Assembly (NCBI RefSeq): GCF_004684345.1
Contig: NZ_CP038469.1
Coordinates: 1,178,001-1,242,000 of the forward strand
Source: Citrobacter tructae
GTDB taxonomy: Bacteria; Pseudomonadota; Gammaproteobacteria; Enterobacterales; Enterobacteriaceae
DNA length: 64,000 bases
Direction: 5' to 3'
A program made the position numbers and the translations under genes. Below are positions 49,909 through 57,329 of the stretch, piece by piece. Each line of letters opens with the position of its first letter. Within the stretch, counting starts at the first letter, position 1. The notes below the pieces were generated by a model. The model was not told the DNA's origin. It did not search any database and saw nothing but the letters and a program-made list of their open reading frames with translations.

Positions 49909-50243
49909 GCTGGCATCCTCCCCACGATTTCAATGACCCGGCGCATAACCGCACTTCCCCGAAAATCTGCTGGTAACTCAATCACAGGCTTACTAGAGCC
50001 GTATGAAAAACGCTGGAGATCGAAATCAATCACAGCCTTCTGGTCCCTGAACAAACCAAGACGACCGTAACGAATGAGTTCGCCGCGTTCGGCTGCTACG
50101 CGGAAATACTTCTCAGCAGTCTGACGATGCAGCGACAACATCTGTGATGCCTCGCTAACGGTTAAGCGTCCACGGATTTTCACCTCTTCGATAATCACCC
50201 GAATAAGTGCCGCCTGCTCTTCTGGTGTATTTGGTCTTGGCAT
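49905..50243 (-). CDS. Winged-helix-like early phage protein, 112 aa
   Basis: It starts MPRPNTPEEQAALIRVIIEE, with GGAG 9 bases before this ATG. GRLTVSEASQMLSLHRQTAE followed by KYFRVAAERGELIRYGRLGL reads as a helix-turn-helix with wing. It lies between replication gene P and the colicin cassette. It is possibly a DNA-binding regulator, and no family name can be given. Confidence 0.65.
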   Translation of the reverse strand: MPRPNTPEEQAALIRVIIEEVKIRGRLTVSEASQMLSLHRQTAEKYFRVAAERGELIRYGRLGLFRDQKAVIDFDLQRFSYGSSKPVIELPADFRGSAVMRRVIEIVGRMPA

Positions 50244-50248
50244 GCTGA

Positions 50249-50665
50249 TCATCTCCGGGCTATACGCAGGCATTCATTACGTTGCTGCGCTATACGTGAC
50301 ACTTCAGCCGAACTGCGGGCAATGTCTAACATGTCGGTATATACCTTTGCCGCGCGCCGCCAGAGTCCTCGTGACTTAAGGTCTTTCGCCATTTTCTCCG
50401 CTAATTGCGTTTCAACCGGATCGCTTTTCTCTTCCATGAAGGGCAGTTTTACGTCGGGTATTTCTGCATCCGCAGCGATGTTATATACATACTGAGTTCC
50501 GTTGTGAGTACGCAGGACCGTGCTGCTAACAGTCAGCGCGCGCAGAAACTTACCTGCGGTACCGGATGGAATATCCAGCGCTTCACACACATCACGTAAT
50601 ACACAGTTCGGGGTATGGCGTACCACTATCGCTACCCGATCTTTCTGAGAGATTTCTATGGTCAT
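50249..50665 (-). CDS. Winged-helix-like early phage protein, 138 aa
   Basis: It starts MTIEISQKDRVAIVVRHTPN. NCVLRDVCEALDIPSGTAGK with FLRALTVSSTVLRTHNGTQY looks like a winged helix. The C-terminal half is helical (LKSRGLWRRAAKVYTDMLDI). It is preceded by the 223-aa replication gene and is part of the leftward early operon. The function is unknown. Confidence 0.65.
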   Translation of the reverse strand: MTIEISQKDRVAIVVRHTPNCVLRDVCEALDIPSGTAGKFLRALTVSSTVLRTHNGTQYVYNIAADAEIPDVKLPFMEEKSDPVETQLAEKMAKDLKSRGLWRRAAKVYTDMLDIARSSAEVSRIAQQRNECLRIARR

Positions 50666-50680
50666 TGGTCAATACTCGTT

Positions 50681-51352
50681 TTAGTTCGTTAAACCAGCTG
50701 CTTTGCGGCGTTTGTATTCTTCCATCAGTAATTGCACTGGCGTTGGTCCTGCCGGATGGTGCGGCGCCGCCAGTTGACGTCGAATTGGGGGGACACTTAG
50801 TCCATTACCAACATGCTTCGACCACTTCGTAAGTAACTTTTCCGCCAGTCGTTTCAGCTCCCCCTCTGTCATTTGTCGTTCTACGCCCGTTCTGCGCATT
50901 TCGATGCAGATGTGATACAGCACAGGCTGAGGCCATGGATATTTATCGCTACCTGAATACCGATATGACTCATTGCGCCAGCGCCGGTACTCCGCCATAA
51001 CCTGCTCCGACGTCAGTCCGAATGGATTCGCTCCACTCTCTGAAACCAGAGAAACAAACTCAGCCAGGTCAGGCGGCCATGTATTTCCCATTGCGCAGCG
51101 CTCCATGCATTGCTGACAGACCAACCTAATTTGCTGTTCAGTCATCGAACCTATCTGGGCTATCCAGATAGGCGAAGGCTCCGCCCCGTTCTTCTGGGTC
51201 CATCGGTTCGAATACACCTCCCCCATGACCTGCCACAGACGCCAGGCTGTTTCCGTCGCCATCAAGTCCATTCCTGCGGCGCCACTCTGCGTGTGCTGAC
51301 TGAATTTGCTGAACTGCCCGGGATGCTGTTGATTCTGATCCTGCTCCCACAT
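50681..51352 (-). CDS. P: Replication protein P-like helicase loader
   Basis: The 223-residue protein starts at 51352 (MWEQDQNQQHPGQFSKFSQH), although internal Met at MDLMATETAWRLW is possible. The middle ETAWRLWQVMGEVYSNRWTQ, IRLVCQQCMERCAMGNTWPP and DLAEFVSLVSE, and YPWPQPVLYHICIEMRRTGV follow the lambda P family, which delivers DnaB helicase to the origin complex. It overlaps the upstream O-like gene by about 214 bases in another frame. Confidence 0.78.
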   Translation of the reverse strand: MWEQDQNQQHPGQFSKFSQHTQSGAAGMDLMATETAWRLWQVMGEVYSNRWTQKNGAEPSPIWIAQIGSMTEQQIRLVCQQCMERCAMGNTWPPDLAEFVSLVSESGANPFGLTSEQVMAEYRRWRNESYRYSGSDKYPWPQPVLYHICIEMRRTGVERQMTEGELKRLAEKLLTKWSKHVGNGLSVPPIRRQLAAPHHPAGPTPVQLLMEEYKRRKAAGLTN

Positions 51353-52253
51353 GACTGTTACCTCCGGTTTCTGGTTTTACCTGCGTTCTCACCCGGGCTA
51401 CATGTCGGGCAAATTTTTGTTCCCACTGGATTTGTGTAAAAACTTTCCCTTCCGACTCCCAATACGCGGTGAATTCTGCGAGTTCAGTCAGAAGGTAATC
51501 TGGTTCAGGCAGGGAGATACCCCACGATGCGGCGCGCTGTCGGAAGTCTCTGGAGGGAAGCCAGCTATCTGCCATGCTGAATTTCCCGATCGGTTCATCA
51601 ACACCGTCCAGGTATCGGGGCATGGCCGGGGATGACAGTTCATCCCCATTCAGATTTTTCATCGCGCCCGCGTTAAGAGAGGGGGTTAAGATCTGTTTAC
51701 TGCTAACTGCTTTCTGGATACCTGATGGCAAGGGTTTAGCCAAAGACTTAGCCTTATCCTTAGGCAAGGCGAAAGCCTTATCAAAAGCCATACCCATAGC
51801 GTCAGAAACCCCGTAACAGGCGGCTTTGAGAGCTTCATATGCTTTATCTTTCAGTGAACATTCAGGCAGTAATTCAAACGATCTTGCCCAGGATTTGATC
51901 ACGTTCACTGATGCTGGCGGGTTATGTTTCACCGCATTAGGCAACCAAAAAACTCTGGCTTTAAGGTCGGCTTCCACCATACCTAACGCTATGGCTTCGC
52001 CTAAGGCTAAGTCGAAGGCTTCGACATCCCAGTTTAATTCTTCGGTCATAGCCGCCCTTCCCGCCTTATACAGCCCGGGAATAATCCCTGTGAATGGACC
52101 TGTAAGCAGGTAAATAAACAGACTCTGCCCACTTGGCGGGAGTGGTGATAAGGCTCGAAACTTCGGGTCATCCCACATGGTGATCTTCACCTTACGGTAA
52201 GGCTCGTTATTAGCCTTACTCTTAGGCATGGCCTTAGCCAAAGGATTAGGCAT
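51138..52253 (-). CDS. O: Replication initiator O-like protein with DnaT-like C-domain
   Basis: This 371-residue protein starts MPNPLAKAMPKSKANNEPYR. The N-terminal domain KVKITMWDDPKFRALSPLPP to about residue 110 is a phage replication winged-helix. A Lys/Ala-rich linker encoded by repeated AAGGCT-like DNA follows. The C-terminal block SWLPSRDFRQRAASWGISLP and AYWESEGKVFTQIQWEQKFA is the single-strand-binding domain of DnaT. It initiates replication at an origin probably inside the gene, as in lambda O. Confidence 0.82.
   Translation of the reverse strand: MPNPLAKAMPKSKANNEPYRKVKITMWDDPKFRALSPLPPSGQSLFIYLLTGPFTGIIPGLYKAGRAAMTEELNWDVEAFDLALGEAIALGMVEADLKARVFWLPNAVKHNPPASVNVIKSWARSFELLPECSLKDKAYEALKAACYGVSDAMGMAFDKAFALPKDKAKSLAKPLPSGIQKAVSSKQILTPSLNAGAMKNLNGDELSSPAMPRYLDGVDEPIGKFSMADSWLPSRDFRQRAASWGISLPEPDYLLTELAEFTAYWESEGKVFTQIQWEQKFARHVARVRTQVKPETGGNSHVGAGSESTASRAVQQIQSAHAEWRRRNGLDGDGNSLASVAGHGGGVFEPMDPEERGGAFAYLDSPDRFDD
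51731..51789. other. Candidate replication origin repeats in the O-like gene
   Basis: Short repeats of TTAGCC/AAGCC and their complement (GTTTAGCC, CTTAGCC, TTAGGCAAGGC, AAAGCCTTA, AAAAGCC) cluster here. Similar units recur at 51995-52022 and 52200-52250. They lie in the linker-coding part of the initiator gene, the place of lambda's iterons. The repeats are short and also reflect Lys/Ala codons, so this is tentative. Confidence 0.25.
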
Positions 52254-52301
52254 ACTTCACCCCGCGAGTTGCAGTAATAATGGTCATTGGTCAAAACTCG
52301 A

Positions 52302-52856
52302 TTAAAACAATTGCGGCGCTACGGCGCTTATACTCGCCAGTAGTGGTCCCGCCGCGTCAGCAGGTAACATGTTGAACAATGCGATTGCCGCCTCACGAAT
52401 TTCCTTCTCGAGCTTTTGTAATGGAGCGCCAATTAACTTCGCATGGTGTGCCTCACTGCACTCTTTGATAGCGTTCGCCACCAGCTCCGCTTCTGTGCTT
52501 GCATTACTTAATCCATGCTTCCTGGCAATCTGAACTGGCATAGCGGCAATAATTGAACCTGACAGTTGCATAACGTAAGCCGTGTACTTTTCCGAACCGC
52601 CCTCGTTTTTCAGGTATCGGAATAAATTCTGTTTATTAACAGCAATTCCGTGTCCATCTGCTTTGGCCCACTCTTCAGCCACCAGCTGAGTGATCCGTTC
52701 CTGTGCCTGTCCTGGTAATGTCGATTCCCATTCACGAACGGCGGCCAATATGGCACGGTGCTGAATGCCGTCACGGCGCTGGGGTTTAAATTGATTTTCC
52801 GTTTTCAACGGAATAGCTAAACGTTGGCTATGATGTTGATACGTGGCTGATTGCAT
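52302..52856 (-). CDS. ydaT: YdaT-family regulator/toxin-like protein
   Basis: This 184-residue protein starts MQSATYQHHSQRLAIPLKTE. NLFRYLKNEGGSEKYTAYVM and LIGAPLQKLEKEIREAAIAL match the YdaT family of Rac-like prophages, where the protein acts as a CII-like regulator and is toxic when overproduced. It follows the ydaS-like gene by 2 bases and is the second gene of the leftward early operon. Confidence 0.75.
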   Translation of the reverse strand: MQSATYQHHSQRLAIPLKTENQFKPQRRDGIQHRAILAAVREWESTLPGQAQERITQLVAEEWAKADGHGIAVNKQNLFRYLKNEGGSEKYTAYVMQLSGSIIAAMPVQIARKHGLSNASTEAELVANAIKECSEAHHAKLIGAPLQKLEKEIREAAIALFNMLPADAAGPLLASISAVAPQLF

Positions 52857-52858
52857 GA

Positions 52859-53086
52859 TTAAGCCTCCTTTTGAGGTAAACCATCAGTGGGGTTTGGATA
52901 AAGGTCCGGTCGCAACTCGTGTGGCGTAATTTGCCAATTGAGAGCTTTGGATACGCGAACAACAAGCTCGCCGGGTACTTTTTTCTTGAACCATCCATTA
53001 ACTGTTTGAGCTCGCCGATTTAGACGGCGCCCCAGTTCTGCCTGACTGCATATGGCTAACATTTTCTTTTGTGTTGTGAGCTTCAT
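52859..53086 (-). CDS. ydaS: Cro/YdaS-family DNA-binding protein
   Basis: This 75-residue protein starts MKLTTQKKMLAICSQAELGR. The HTH is SQAELGRRLNRRAQTVNGWF, followed by KKKVPGELVVRVSKALNWQI and TPHELRPDLYPN, typical of YdaS/Cro-like proteins. It is transcribed divergently from the repressor, with shared operators between. It probably acts as Cro to favour lytic growth. Confidence 0.85.
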   Translation of the reverse strand: MKLTTQKKMLAICSQAELGRRLNRRAQTVNGWFKKKVPGELVVRVSKALNWQITPHELRPDLYPNPTDGLPQKEA

Positions 53087-53123
53087 TGATTTGTCTCGAG
53101 TAGTGAACGTGAAGCGAGTAAAT

Positions 53124-53157
53124 CAAATTATTTCGATATCGTCAAATTATATCGATA
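53124..53157. promoter_or_regulatory. Immunity operators between cro-like and repressor genes
   Basis: There are two direct repeats 19 bp apart: CAAATTATTTCGATA (53124-53138) and CAAATTATATCGATA (53143-53157), with one mismatch. They lie in the 130-bp divergent promoter region. A related sequence occurs on the other side of the repressor gene at 53704. Confidence 0.7.
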
Positions 53158-53216
53158 GGTTGAGCTACAGATAAAATCTGTATAATCAGATGTATGTTTT
53201 TGAGCGGGCTAGGAAT

Positions 53217-53624
53217 ATGAACTTCGGAAAGCGATTACAAAAAGCCATCCATGATCTTGGAATATCTCAATCGGAACTCGCACGCAGACTGGGAGTAAAA
53301 GCCCAGTCAGTAAATGGCTGGTGTAACTCTAATATACTTCCAAGAGCTGACATCCTAGATAGGCTACAGTCCGCTACAGGCTATCCACTCTATTGGTTTT
53401 TTCTTGAAGAAACTGAAGCTGACACTATTCCTGCCATAACATCAGAAAAAAAACGTCAACCTCAGTCGGCCCAGGAACAAAAGCTACTGGAGCAATTTGA
53501 GCTTTTGCCCACTGACGATGAGAGAGAAAAGATAATTAAGTTGATCGAACTGCGTCTGCAAGAGCTAGATGATGTAGCTACTGCTTACCTAAAAAAACGA
53601 AAGATAATCCCCAGTAACGAGTAA
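53217..53624 (+). CDS. CI-like prophage repressor lacking an autoprotease domain
   Basis: This 135-residue protein starts MNFGKRLQKAIHDLGISQSE after AGGAAT; the frame is open 27 bases earlier. The XRE helix-turn-helix is SQSELARRLGVKAQSVNGWC. The rest (PLYWFFLEETEADT, then a Gln/Glu/Lys-rich helix to residue 135) has no S24 Ala-Gly, Ser or Lys motifs. It therefore should not be cleaved by RecA. It resembles short Rac-type repressors. Induction probably uses an antirepressor or another route. Confidence 0.85.
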   Translation: MNFGKRLQKAIHDLGISQSELARRLGVKAQSVNGWCNSNILPRADILDRLQSATGYPLYWFFLEETEADTIPAITSEKKRQPQSAQEQKLLEQFELLPTDDEREKIIKLIELRLQELDDVATAYLKKRKIIPSNE

Positions 53625-53703
53625 CCCCTCCACTCCTGCACCCTTCATAAAGCACGCGAAATCAATCCGATAAACTAATCGGTGAGCTGTTCACACTCAT
53701 TGA

Positions 53704-53740
53704 TATCGATTTAATTTGACATATATCGATTCAATCGATA
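53704..53740. promoter_or_regulatory. Second operator cluster downstream of the repressor gene
   Basis: The minus strand of 53704-53718 reads CAAATTAAATCGATA, one base from the copy at 53143. TATCGATTCAATCGATA at 53724-53740 is a 17-bp perfect palindrome apart from its central base. The cluster overlaps a TTGACA-like -35 and would control the rightward operon (53823, Rrf2, recE-like, xis, int). Confidence 0.65.
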
Positions 53741-53822
53741 ATACTATTCCCAACTCAAAGACAGTCATCTAGGCAGGACGCCCATGAAGTAGCTGCCGGT
53801 GGCATACGAATCACCGGATGAG

Positions 53823-54038
53823 ATGACAAGTATTAACACGCAGCAGGTTCAACGTTCCGCCAGCCTGGCGACAAGGGCAACGCAAGAGGATAAATCCATG
53901 ATCGATTTCGCACGTAAACCAGTGCAGTGTCAGGCCGTACATCTAAATCGCATTGAAGTAATCATTCGACTGATTTGCTACACGCTTGCCCAGAAGGGCG
54001 CCCCGTCTGCCGACCAACAGACTGCAGTTCGTTCATAA
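53823..54038 (+). CDS. Hypothetical early protein, 71 aa
   Basis: The start is at MTSINTQQVQRSASLATRAT, with GGATGAG just before it; a GTG 24 bases upstream is the other option. It ends APSADQQTAVRS. It is the first gene of the rightward operon behind the second operator cluster, the position of lambda N/kil-type genes. The basic N-terminal half could be regulatory, but I recognise nothing. Confidence 0.5.
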   Translation: MTSINTQQVQRSASLATRATQEDKSMIDFARKPVQCQAVHLNRIEVIIRLICYTLAQKGAPSADQQTAVRS

Positions 54039-54083
54039 CGAGTTTGACCAATGGCTGTTGCCAGCATCAGTAAGGAAGTGACT

Positions 54084-54422
54084 ATGGAGTTTGGAATGAA
54101 ACGTGTGGTGGCATCTGTTCAGGTGGTTGCCATCCTCAACAGGATTTACAACGGCAGCCCTGTTTCCGTCGCATCTATCAGTAAAGAATCAAAGCTGTCT
54201 GTGTCTTACCTCGAGCAGATTTTCTCGAAGCTGCGCAGCAGTGAAATCGTCACCAGCCAGCGTGGCGCTGGTGGCGGGTACCACCTTAGCAAAGCAAACC
54301 CCAGCGTGGCTGACGTCGTTCGCGCCGTTACTCACACGCCTGATTCATTTGAGCCCGTGCTGAATGCTCTGGAGTGGGTCCCCGTCGCACAGCTGGTGCA
54401 GGGAAAATCCCCCACCCCATAA
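54084..54422 (+). CDS. Rrf2/IscR-family regulator without cluster cysteines
   Basis: This 112-residue protein starts MEFGMKRVVASVQVVAILNR after GGAAGTGACT. The winged helix SVASISKESKLSVSYLEQIF and the wing SQRGAGGGYHLSKANPSVAD are those of IscR. There is no cysteine at all, so it cannot hold the Fe-S cluster of IscR and behaves like an apo form. It lies between the early hypothetical gene and the recE-like gene. It is a phage regulator of unknown targets. Confidence 0.8.
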   Translation: MEFGMKRVVASVQVVAILNRIYNGSPVSVASISKESKLSVSYLEQIFSKLRSSEIVTSQRGAGGGYHLSKANPSVADVVRAVTHTPDSFEPVLNALEWVPVAQLVQGKSPTP

Positions 54423-54429
54423 AGCACAA

Positions 54430-54448
54430 AACCCGCGCAAGGCGGGTT
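54430..54448 (+). terminator. Weak hairpin after the Rrf2 gene
   Basis: AACCCGC-GCAAG-GCGGGTT, 7-bp stem without a U-tract. It is more likely an mRNA-stabilising or attenuating structure than a full terminator. Confidence 0.4.
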
Positions 54449-54563
54449 AAGTACCCGGTCAGCCGACCAAAGCTTTCCGGAACGAGTTTTGACCAATAAC
54501 CACTACCTTAGGCGGCGATCATCAGCTGCCGGGTATCTTACAATCCTACGGAGCCCGAACGCA

Positions 54564-57044
54564 ATGTTAACGTATGCGTATCTTATTAAAGCCAAAGCGA
54601 AAGCAACTGAGGCAAAAAACCTGTTTTGCTGGTTCTCTGCGAAATCAGATTCCCGTGCAGAACGCGAAATCCTCAATATTCTCGAAGACAACGATATTGC
54701 CGTCGGTCGTGGCGCCGACTATCAATTACCTGTCCGCACCAACTGGTTTGTTGTTGACGATCTTCCTGAGGAAAGCACACTTGATGACACATGGTGCGAT
54801 CGCTACGAACTGGCAGAAGACCAACAAACGTGGCAACTGAAACAGAAGCCTGATAATGAAAATCAGGAGACTTCCTGCCAGCAAAAACCTGAAACTACCA
54901 GTGCCAATGTACCCACCAGCGATGCACCAGCGTTGCTCCGCCCCATATCTCGCCTGCGCCTGTCTCAGCGACTGATTGCGCACCTGGTCAATGACACTGA
55001 AGAGAAGGAAATCAGCGAAGCGCAGCACATCCAGATCGGACAGATGGAACTGGACGAAAATGATCTCTATGTACAAAACCTGTTACTGGCCGTTACGAAT
55101 GTGCCAGCGGTGAAAGAGCTTTCTGCTCATGTCGAGTGGAAACTGGCAAACGCAATAAAAGAAGTCTTCGACCGTGAGCAGGTCTATACCGTTGCTTCAT
55201 TTGAGGAATTTATTACCGAATGGATTGAAGAACCAGATGCCCGGGCTCTTACCGCTCAGGAATGGGTTAATGATAAGAAGGCACGAATTGTGGGTGATGA
55301 ACAATCAACTCCACCTGTAACGCCAGAGCTTATTACCGTTGCGACTCTGCCGCTACGCCAGCGCCTTTTAGCTCAGTTTATTTCTGATGAATATGCTTAC
55401 CATATTGATACTGAGCAGAAGAAGACCATTCAGGAACTCGAACTGGATGCGGATAACAGCTATGTGCAAAACCTCCTGCTTGCCGCCGAAAATGTAGAAC
55501 CATTCAGGAAAGCGCCAGAGTTCGATATCTGGAAAATTGTCAGCGCGCTGAAAACTATTTTCCCGGTTGATGGCAAACGAGTTGAACTGTCTACCGTCAT
55601 CCATTTCTTTAAAACCTGGTTCAATACTGAACACATCGACCGTGGGCTGCTGGTTAAAGAGTGGTGTAAGGGCAATCGTGTGTCGCAGATTCAGCGCTCT
55701 GATACCGGAACGAACGCTGGTGGTGGCAATAAGACCGATCGCAATTCCGATTACGCCCATACACTGGATACGCTCGATGTTGAGATTGCACTGGCCACGC
55801 TGACAGTGGATTTCGATATCTACAATATCCCAGGGTCCATTCTCCGCCAGGCAAAAGAGATCATCGCAGCCAAAGACAGTCCATTTAAAGAGTGGTCCGC
55901 AGCCCTGCGCAAATGTGCTGGTATCCTCGATTACTCGCGCGCAGCTATTTTCGCATTAATACGAGGAGCTCATCCCTCTTATTATCTTTCTCCCGGACGC
56001 TTATCCGGCTACATCAATGCAAATCTGGCCGAAAGCAATCACGAAAAGCCAACCGATGAAACACTGGCGACTGCACGCCAGGTGAATAGCGCTGCTGTTG
56101 TCGCAGCAGTAGTTCAGGGTAAAGAGCCGATTGAAAATCTGGAAAAACTGTCCACTGATTTTGCGGTAGTAGGGGCTCTGGCAGCAAAAGCTGCAAAACA
56201 AGAATCCTCAGAAACCATCAAACAACCTGAAGTAGCCAATCTCGGTAACGGCATCTTTTCTGTCGATGGCCTGATGAATACCTCTGCAATATTAACCGAG
56301 GAAACCACCAGCAATGTGCAGATGGAAGAAACTGACAACAACGAAATCAAAGCTAATCCTGAAGTGTCTCAGGGCGAAACAGCAGTTTTGTCAGTTAAAA
56401 GCGCTGATGCAACTGGTGACGCGCCAGCTTCCCTGAATAATGAACCCGTTCACCATATTGATACGGATCCCCTGAACGCTTTTTATACTCACCTGATGGT
56501 TGATATGGAAACTATGGGCAGCGGTCCTGATGCCCCAATAGTGTCTATCGGCGCCGTATTTTTCGATCCTTCAACTGGTAACACTGGTGCCGAGTTTTAC
56601 CGGGTTGTCAGCCTTGAATCATCGATGTCATTTGGGATGAAACCGGATGCGTCGACGATTCAGTGGTGGTTGAAACAATCATCTGAAGCCCGCTCTGCCA
56701 TTCTTGTTGATGAAGCCATGGGGCTGCTTGAGACCCTCGAACTCCTGGCTGACTTTATTGCTGAAAATGCTGCTAACGGAAGCCACACAGTTCAGTTATG
56801 GGGTAATGGATGTTCGTTTGATAACGTCATTCTTCGCCGCGCATACGCGTTAACAGAAACTCCCTTCGCTGTTCCGTTCTGGAATGACAGGGACGTAAGG
56901 ACCATGGTCGAACTGGGTAAATCTGTCGGTATCAATCCACGCTTCAACATCCCGTTTGAAGGCGACATGCACAATGCGCTTTCTGACGCCCGACATCAGA
57001 TCAAATACGTCTCTGCAATCTGGCAGCGCCTGACCACAAACTGA
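54564..57044 (+). CDS. RecE-like N-terminal region fused to a DnaQ-type exonuclease
   Basis: The 826-residue protein starts MLTYAYLIKAKAKATEAKNL (GGAG 10 bases upstream; the frame is open from a TTG at 54489). Residues 1-480 resemble the N-terminal region of Rac RecE, including IDRGLLVKEWCKGNRVSQIQ and GTNAGGGNKTDR. Residues about 130-242 and 261-374 are two copies of one module. From about residue 640 the nuclease is DEDDh type: LMVDMETMGSGPDAPIVSIG and MHNALSDARHQIKYV. This is not the RecE nuclease fold. It probably processes phage DNA or RNA in recombination. Confidence 0.82.
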   Translation: MLTYAYLIKAKAKATEAKNLFCWFSAKSDSRAEREILNILEDNDIAVGRGADYQLPVRTNWFVVDDLPEESTLDDTWCDRYELAEDQQTWQLKQKPDNENQETSCQQKPETTSANVPTSDAPALLRPISRLRLSQRLIAHLVNDTEEKEISEAQHIQIGQMELDENDLYVQNLLLAVTNVPAVKELSAHVEWKLANAIKEVFDREQVYTVASFEEFITEWIEEPDARALTAQEWVNDKKARIVGDEQSTPPVTPELITVATLPLRQRLLAQFISDEYAYHIDTEQKKTIQELELDADNSYVQNLLLAAENVEPFRKAPEFDIWKIVSALKTIFPVDGKRVELSTVIHFFKTWFNTEHIDRGLLVKEWCKGNRVSQIQRSDTGTNAGGGNKTDRNSDYAHTLDTLDVEIALATLTVDFDIYNIPGSILRQAKEIIAAKDSPFKEWSAALRKCAGILDYSRAAIFALIRGAHPSYYLSPGRLSGYINANLAESNHEKPTDETLATARQVNSAAVVAAVVQGKEPIENLEKLSTDFAVVGALAAKAAKQESSETIKQPEVANLGNGIFSVDGLMNTSAILTEETTSNVQMEETDNNEIKANPEVSQGETAVLSVKSADATGDAPASLNNEPVHHIDTDPLNAFYTHLMVDMETMGSGPDAPIVSIGAVFFDPSTGNTGAEFYRVVSLESSMSFGMKPDASTIQWWLKQSSEARSAILVDEAMGLLETLELLADFIAENAANGSHTVQLWGNGCSFDNVILRRAYALTETPFAVPFWNDRDVRTMVELGKSVGINPRFNIPFEGDMHNALSDARHQIKYVSAIWQRLTTN

Positions 57045-57095
57045 TTTCATATATTCACTAAGTGGCCCGTCACTGGGCCATACTCTGGGGGAAAA

Positions 57096-57329
57096 ATGTC
57101 CAGACTGATTTTACTCTCTGAATGGGCGAGATCAGAGTTCGGTGACCCGGTTCCGAGCAAGTCCACGCTCAACAAATACGCTAAAAACGGGATGATCTTT
57201 CCTCTCCCTTGCCGTGTTGGGAAAAGCTGGCGCGTTGAGGCTAATGCGCGATTTACTGGACTCACAACAGAACCAGTAATTAAAAATCAAGATCACCCGT
57301 TACTCAGAAGGATTTTAGAAGATGGCTAG
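57096..57329 (+). CDS. xis: Excisionase
   Basis: This 77-residue protein starts MSRLILLSEWARSEFGDPVP. STLNKYAKNGMIFPLPCRVG followed by KSWRVEANARF is the winged-helix DNA-bending motif of the lambda-type excisionase family. It overlaps the integrase start by 8 bases, so the two are co-translated. It directs the integrase toward excision from ompW. Confidence 0.9.
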   Translation: MSRLILLSEWARSEFGDPVPSKSTLNKYAKNGMIFPLPCRVGKSWRVEANARFTGLTTEPVIKNQDHPLLRRILEDG

